Positions 58,693-64,000 of a stretch of DNA of 64,000 nt are shown piece by piece. Where the stretch lies: the NCBI GenBank assembly GCA_910890315.1, contig CAJVGD010000019.1:1-64000 (forward strand), given 5' to 3'. The translations under genes were made by a program, and so were the position numbers. Each line of letters begins with the position of its first letter. The stretch's first letter is position 1. The stretch is from Serendipita indica DSM 11827 (Eukaryota > Basidiomycota > Agaricomycetes > Sebacinales > Serendipitaceae). The notes beneath the pieces were generated by a model. It had not been told where the DNA came from. It did not search any database and saw nothing but the letters and a program-made list of their open reading frames with translations.

Positions 58693-60660
58693 TTACGCAG
58701 CCTTGGTTGATGCCTTTTTCCATTCATACGCATACCAACCAGCCATCGCAAGCACAATAGCACCGCCCAGGCCCAGGAAGACCCCAACGACAATCTGGCG
58801 GTCTTGAGGGAAGGGGAATTCATATCCACAAGGAACGTCAGGATTCGAGCACGGACGCGATGTGCCAGGCGGTCGGTTTGCGGCGTACGCGCCATCCTGC
58901 AGGCGGGTATAGAACGGGTCGTTACCGTCCGTCGCGACTTTCCATGCCGCAAGTGTGAGGAGTGGCGCGTTATAGTCGATCGCAACCTCTGTCTGTACCC
59001 AGTCACGTCGCTCGTCCCAAAACTCGTCGCCTTTGGTTGGGCCACCAACCACTGCGCCGTAAAGGATGTGGGCTTCCGTGGGTGGTGATGAATTGATATT
59101 ACCAATATCAGAACCACCAGAAGCTGGAGCACTGTGTGGGTTCTGCGGGGAATTAGGATTGACGCCAACAACATATGGCACTACCAGACATCAGCAAGGT
59201 ACCAGGTGGGATCGAATACATACTGCTCATAGGATTGTTTCCGAGGACATAGTCTAACTGAAGTTTGGCAAATGCCTAATATAGTGTCAACCGAATTCGA
59301 ATCGGAACGTCGAGTACTCACCAGGTAATCATTGGACTTGGAGCTTTTCGACGCGAGCGGCGCGTACTTGACAAGTATAGCCGAGTTTAAAGCAGGATTA
59401 AGACTTGCACTGTCAGAGCTGCCGTCGAAATATAACAATCCTCCTCCAGTGAGGTAGCCTGGTCCATTGGCTGCCACTATCTGGTCCAAAATACTCTCCG
59501 CAGCAGACTTCCAGGCATTGGCATCTTGGGCGGATGACAAACTAGACTGAGAAGCTAATACCTCGGTCATGAGAACCGGGATCGCTGCGACTTTGGAGTC
59601 CCAGTCAAGAGCAATATCGCCATGGGACAGACTTCCTTTGTCCCAATATGTCTTGGCAAGCTGAAGAAGTGTCGGAGATGAATCTGCTGCTCCGAGAAAG
59701 ATAGACGCGAGTGCGAGATCGTCGTAATAACCCGACGACGGATAGGCATCCTGGATCTGCGGCACGGAATCCTGATATTGCTTCATCCCGTGCGTCGAAT
59801 TGACGGCAAAGTTGAGGAGCTGTCGCGAATGTGTCAACAGCGTTCTGGCATAGGTTGTATTGACGAGTGCCGCGGGCGTTGAGGAGCTCGACAGTGTCTT
59901 ATTGCCGTAGAGGAGCGCACACGAAGAAAAAGCAGCAGATGCAGATGCGGCGACATCTGTGCCTGGGTGTGTGTCATTGACCTGATATGCTGGACGAGGC
60001 GATGGGATGTTTTGGTCGCCGCCCCAATAGTTGTTGTCCTTTTGATCATCTCCAACAAGCACATAGAGCGTATTCATTTCCGGATGCGCCTTTATCAACC
60101 AGTCGAGTCCCCAGCGGAGAGTGGAGTCGAGATAGGCGGTCTGATTGGCGTCTTTGTATCCATTGCCAAACTCGAGTGCTCCCCAGCAAATAGACGTTAG
60201 TGCCCAAGACTATTTCATGGTCAGAATCATGAGCAAAGAGATGGAGATTATTTAACTGACCAAAGGAAATGTTGCCTTGATGTAGTCTGTACAAATAATG
60301 GGTCAGAACATCTTGGAGGAAGATCCAACAAGAAGTCCTACCTCCCGCATCGTAGAATCCTCCAGAGAGATCGGTATATCCCTTTCCGTCATCCGTTAAA
60401 CTGTCGTTACGCCAGTCTACCCTGTTGGAAACAAGTTTCCCGCTCCTCTGAGCATCATAAAAGTAGAGAAGTTCTCCGAGGAGAGTTGACCACTGTTTAT
60501 TGGGTCGATTGGCGTTGGGGCTGCTGACAGCGCCGGAACTTGCAGGCGGTGGAGTCCATGCGGGCGTCGGCAGGGGCACCTGGGCGACCACAGGCAACAG
60601 CTGAGAAAGAAAAACCGTTCCTTGGAGGGCTGCTTGCAGCCAGGAGAGGCCAGCCTTCAT
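58693..60660 (-). CDS. GH9 endoglucanase, membrane-anchored (right arm)
   Basis: Mirror of 3299-5269 and open: signal peptide, DAGDY, YVLGNNPMS, PHSAPASGG, catalytic Glu in TEVAIDYNA, and C-terminal transmembrane anchor are all present. It has one codon less near 59372 (NSAILVKYA against NSAMLLVKYA). It starts at 60660 with the same 26 nt second exon. Confidence 0.91.
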
Positions 60661-61557
60661 TTACAAGAGATAAGAGTTGTGGTTGATTCCAAGAAGCAGG
60701 GTCGCTCATCGGCAGTGAGGGACCCACGAGGAGCATGCTTCCCTTCCAAGTTTAGCTTTCTAATTATAGCTTTCATGCACCATTGTTGAGCGTTGATACG
60801 TTTTCTCGGAGTGGGATTCCAGGCGCGGAGCGATAGACAATATCCCTTGGCCTCCTTGAGAGATAATAAAATAAACCACAGCCTGTGATTGGTGACCAGG
60901 GCATTCAAGTGAGTATTAGGCAAGTTCTGGCCCAGCTCATCAGGGCTGAGAGTACACTCCCATGTAGAGGCAACTTACCCTCTTTGATTCCGAATGCGCT
61001 TGAAACGAATAGTTGCATCTCACCCTTTGTTCCTTGTATTGAGCTGGCAGGTTATGAGGTTGGATATAAAACTCGTCGACGAGTATGTTCTCACCACATG
61101 ATAGAGCGGCCCAATCTCAAGGACAAGTGACTAAACCTTTAATAACCCAAAAAACCTAGGTGTCACTTAGATGTATAACCATCTAGGGCGAAGCAATTAC
61201 CCATGACCGACGACCTGATCTAGATGTTTTGATTGAACATCCGGCTAAACTATAGAAGTCGAGGTATCACTACACACCAAACCCAAAAAAAAACATGGGA
61301 ACAAATTACCTTCGATACGAACCGGACGATCCCCTCACAACCCCTCACAGTACGACCCCCGTGAGATAGAGATTGTCTTTAGCCCCTCCCTACCAGACAG
61401 CACAAGGAAACTATTCTGTGGGGTTCCAATCTTTCCCTGAGTTTCGCATCAGCTGGAAGGCATATGAAACTTCAAGGCCTGCTGGTGAATGCGACGCGTC
61501 GTGCTCATCAGCGGCCGACGCCGACGAGGCTTGGGCTGGTAAATTTCGGACATTTGG
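60661..61557. other. Outer end of right arm
   Basis: Aligns with 2612-3298 at about 90-93%. About 210 bp near 60863-61080 have no counterpart on the left. This segment has neither inverted ends nor a clear target duplication, so a deletion on the left is as likely as an insertion here. No gene is seen. Confidence 0.5.
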
Positions 61558-62360
61558 ACAACCTCGCAACCACTCTCCGGATGCGCGGTCAGTTGAACGA
61601 GGCAGAACAGATGCAACGAGATACACTTTCTCTGCGACTTGACGTCCTTGGACAGCGACATCCAGATACCATCTCGGCAATGTCCAACCTCGCAAATACT
61701 CTGAAAATGCGCGGTCAGCTGGATGAGGCGGAAAAGATGCATCGAACTGTACTGGCCATGAGGCTTAAAATCCTCGGGCTACGGCACCCAGATACTATCT
61801 CCGCAATGAGTGACCTCGCAGACACTCTGCGGATGTGTGGTCAGTTGGACGAGGCGGAGCAGATGCAACGAGAGGTTCTTGCTCTGCGGCTCAAGATCCT
61901 CGGAGAGAAACATGCAGACACTGTAAATGCAATGAACAACCTCGCGGCCACTCTACAGACGCGTGGCCAGTTGGATGAGGCGGAAAGTATTCAACGAGAT
62001 GTGCTTGCTCTACAGCTTGAGATTCTTGGACAACGGCATCCAGATACTATTGTTGCACTAAGCAATCTCGCAGCCACCCTAGTGGAACGTGGTCAACTGG
62101 GCGAGGCAGAGACTATGCAGCGTGATGCACTTGCCCTGCGGCTTGCTCTCCTGGGACAACGGCATCCACACACTCTCAGTGCTACATATAATCTCTCACG
62201 GACACTATGTATACGCCACCAATTTGGGGAGGCAATACAACTTCTCCAACCGACCATGCAACTGCGTGTCCAGGTCTTAGGTGAAGGTCATCCTCGTACT
62301 CGGAACTCAGAGAAACTCCTCAAATATGCCATTTCTATGCAATCTTGTAGTAATTCATAG
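61464..62360 (+). CDS. TPR protein fragment at the right arm boundary
   Basis: This is an open frame of 298 codons. The first 31 residues (61464-61557) come from arm sequence and resemble nothing. From 61558 there are six consecutive 42-residue TPRs of kinesin-light-chain type, each with the pattern around DTISAMSNLANTLKMRGQLD then EAEKMHR and LGLRHP. These repeats are alike at DNA level too, so concerted evolution is likely. Such repeats normally form the C-terminal sensor of NB-ARC or NACHT NLRs. Here no nucleotide-binding domain precedes them, and the TPR coding begins within a few bases of the end of arm homology. The gene therefore looks decapitated, with an accidental new N-terminus. 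It stops at 62360, and may be unexpressed. Confidence 0.75.
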   Translation: MKLQGLLVNATRRAHQRPTPTRLGLVNFGHLDNLATTLRMRGQLNEAEQMQRDTLSLRLDVLGQRHPDTISAMSNLANTLKMRGQLDEAEKMHRTVLAMRLKILGLRHPDTISAMSDLADTLRMCGQLDEAEQMQREVLALRLKILGEKHADTVNAMNNLAATLQTRGQLDEAESIQRDVLALQLEILGQRHPDTIVALSNLAATLVERGQLGEAETMQRDALALRLALLGQRHPHTLSATYNLSRTLCIRHQFGEAIQLLQPTMQLRVQVLGEGHPRTRNSEKLLKYAISMQSCSNS

Positions 62361-62819
62361 GAAAATCCGGAGTCAAATATTGTATTGTCTCGTGAAAACA
62401 TATTTCAAAAAGACACTTATAGCTGGAGCTCATTGTTATCAGCCCTTCTTCAATGGAGTATAGTACCCCTGGGTTGCATCAACCCATTCACGGATTAAAC
62501 AGAGTCTCTAAAGTCACCAGGCAGCAACGACTGCAATCTTAGTTCCCCTTTTGAACAGGCATTTATGTCGCAAACCCCAAAAGTCTCTTACCCCTCTGTT
62601 GGAAGAGTTACTTCGGGCAAGCTAGCTGCTGGATCAATGTCAACGCGCTAGATATCAGAATTTGGAGACCTCTCTTCACTGTTTTAGTGGCTTTAGTACA
62701 GCGAAACTAGTCAAGATTGACTGAAGCGACGAGATTCTGTTGATGTTTAGCCCAAGGCGCCGAGTAGCACATCCGTCCGCGCCGGTTTGTATAGTAGAAG
62801 CTTACATATCCGAAGCAGA
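62361..62819. other. Intergenic between TPR fragment and third GST
   Basis: Convergent gene ends; no gene or repeat recognised. Confidence 0.4.
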
Positions 62820-63833
62820 TTATAATCTTTGTGTTGCCGAGCTTTTGGGAACAGCGATACCCGCTTGTACTTGTTCTCTCGCTTGAATACGTGCCACCCA
62901 AGCCTATGTAATACAATAGTCAGTCACCCTCCTCCCATAATAGAATAAGGCACGTACTTTTACTCCAGGCCAAGCGTCCAGCGACTCGATTCCTGTGAAT
63001 GCGTGTCCATTCACCCACGGGAACGCGTTGATATCAGCAATCGAATATGTTCCCTTTCCTGGGCCAGCTAGGAATTCTCGGTCGTTCAGCCGAATCTCAA
63101 GTACAGAATAGAGGCGTTTTGTCTCTTCGATATACCCTATAAATGCATCAGCTATTGCGGGGTCGAAAAGGAAAGGCATTGACGATTGATAGCGTACGGG
63201 CTAGAAAGCCATGTTAGTCGTAGTAAGAAGCTTATAGGAGTACATACATCTTTTCAGGCGCGTATCTCACGAAATGATTCGCTAGAATGTCTCAGCAAGA
63301 GTCATACTAGACCATATAGGGGTACCTTGGCCTTGCATGGGTCCAACGCCTCCATGCTATCCCATGTCAATATGAGAACTAGGCCGGGGATTCGACTTAC
63401 AGTGAAGAATATCCACTGCAACGCCTCGCTTTCGTCGTTGCTCCCGACGTCAAACGAAAACTTGCGATCCTTGTCGTATCTTGATGCTAAGTATAGAAGA
63501 ATAGCGGCGGATTCAAATACTTTAAAGCCGTCATTCTGGTTATCGACAATAGCGGGAATTCGTCCGTTTGGGTTAATCTACCAAATAGATCAGAGATAAT
63601 CTTTGAGAGAAAACGCCTTACTCGAATGAACCAATCCTCTTTTTGCTCATTCTTGCTGAGTGTGATAGGTCGGACGGCGTACTGGAGACCATATGCAGTT
63701 TTGAGTTCCTCAAGGAAGATTGAAGCCTAGAAATGATCAGGTGGAATCTCCAGAGGCACGACACCCGAACCTTTCGTCCGTTTGGGGTCGACGACGTGTA
63801 GAGGACAATTTGTTCAGGAGCACTACTGCTCAT
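62820..63833 (-). CDS. Ure2-like glutathione transferase, third paralog
   Basis: It has the same class signatures as the arm GSTs ([63 protein letters not shown]) but is clearly diverged. Exons join at the same places; for example INR joins [13 protein letters not shown] across an intron at about 63137-63183, and the donor after GVK is an ordinary GT. It ends [10 protein letters not shown] at 62820. The Met at 63833 ([12 protein letters not shown]) matches the arm genes' start. However, the frame is open upstream to 63962 and adds a basic, serine- and alanine-rich leader (MSFVARHTALSRLNALKKSL from 63932) that looks like a mitochondrial presequence, so an organellar form is possible. Confidence 0.85.
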
Positions 63834-64000
63834 ATTTCGTTGAAAGTGTAGATGCCTAGAAGAAGGGTCTGCCAAAGATTTTTTAAGAGCGTTGAGTCGG
63901 CTCAGTGCGGTGTGTCGGGCGACAAAAGACATGGTCGTCGTCAGTATTGATATAATGAACAATTACAAAGCAAGAAACAGATATTTGTCAAATAGAGCCG

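Larger units (their letters stand above)
38950..61557 (-). repeat. Right arm of the giant inverted repeat (~22.6 kb)
   Basis: Reverse-complement partner of 2612-27015. It lacks the 2,021 bp transposon, and carries about 210 bp near 60863-61080 that the left arm lacks. The outer edge at 61557 falls exactly where a run of TPR codons begins. Confidence 0.95.

Noticed and set aside
60863-61080. The 210 bp right-arm segment as a mobile element
   Set aside because: No terminal inverted repeats, poly-A tail or target duplication at its edges.
1-64000. CRISPR arrays, rRNA genes, bacterial-type operons
   Set aside because: None seen; introns and gene families are eukaryotic and fungal.

Overview
This window is nuclear DNA of a filamentous basidiomycete. 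Nearly every gene is interrupted by short introns of about 45-60 nt. The gene content (F-box families, patatin/NB-ARC/TPR NLR-like proteins, a membrane-anchored GH9 cellulase, a Crb2/Rad9-type checkpoint protein) fits Agaricomycetes. The style of the F-box and TPR families suggests Rhizoctonia/Ceratobasidiaceae, but that is an inference from recall, not a search.

The dominant structure is a very large inverted repeat. Left arm ~2,612-27,015 and right arm ~38,950-61,557 are reverse complements, roughly 98-99% identical through their core by eye, separated by a ~12 kb single-copy spacer. Reading inward, each arm carries: GH9 endoglucanase, patatin-like/NB-ARC/TPR NLR, Ure2-like glutathione transferase, ER DnaJ with a KDEL tail, Crb2/53BP1-like checkpoint mediator (divergent from the DnaJ), MDR-family reductase, NmrA-like protein, a ~122 bp x3 minisatellite, an orphan single-pass membrane protein, and an unidentified multi-exon gene at the inner end. 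The arms differ by a 2,021 bp DNA transposon (18,978-20,998, with TIRs and a 6 bp target duplication; empty site in the right arm), a ~210 bp indel near the outer end, and many 1-2 nt indels, mostly in homopolymer or dinucleotide runs. These break different genes in the two arms. GH9, GST and the reductase are open in both; checkpoint protein, DnaJ and membrane protein are intact only on the left; NmrA only on the right; the NLR is interrupted in both, at different places.

The spacer holds three related F-box genes in tandem, a peroxisomal MaoC-type hydratase ending in SRL, a four-finger C2H2 protein, a gamma-glutamylcyclotransferase-like protein and a fourth F-box-like protein. Outside the arms are extra paralogs of arm genes: a nonsense-bearing NmrA gene on the left; a run of 42-residue TPRs starting exactly at the arm boundary, plus a third GST, on the right.

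Most notable: (1) the palindromic 24 kb duplication, either a real segmental inversion-duplication or two haplotypes wrongly joined in assembly; (2) an NLR whose patatin domain has lost both catalytic residues (nucleophile Ser to Gly, dyad Asp to Asn) in both copies, a candidate pseudo-enzyme effector; (3) a dated transposon insertion; (4) a CCG-N4-CGG element conserved upstream of all three NmrA genes.
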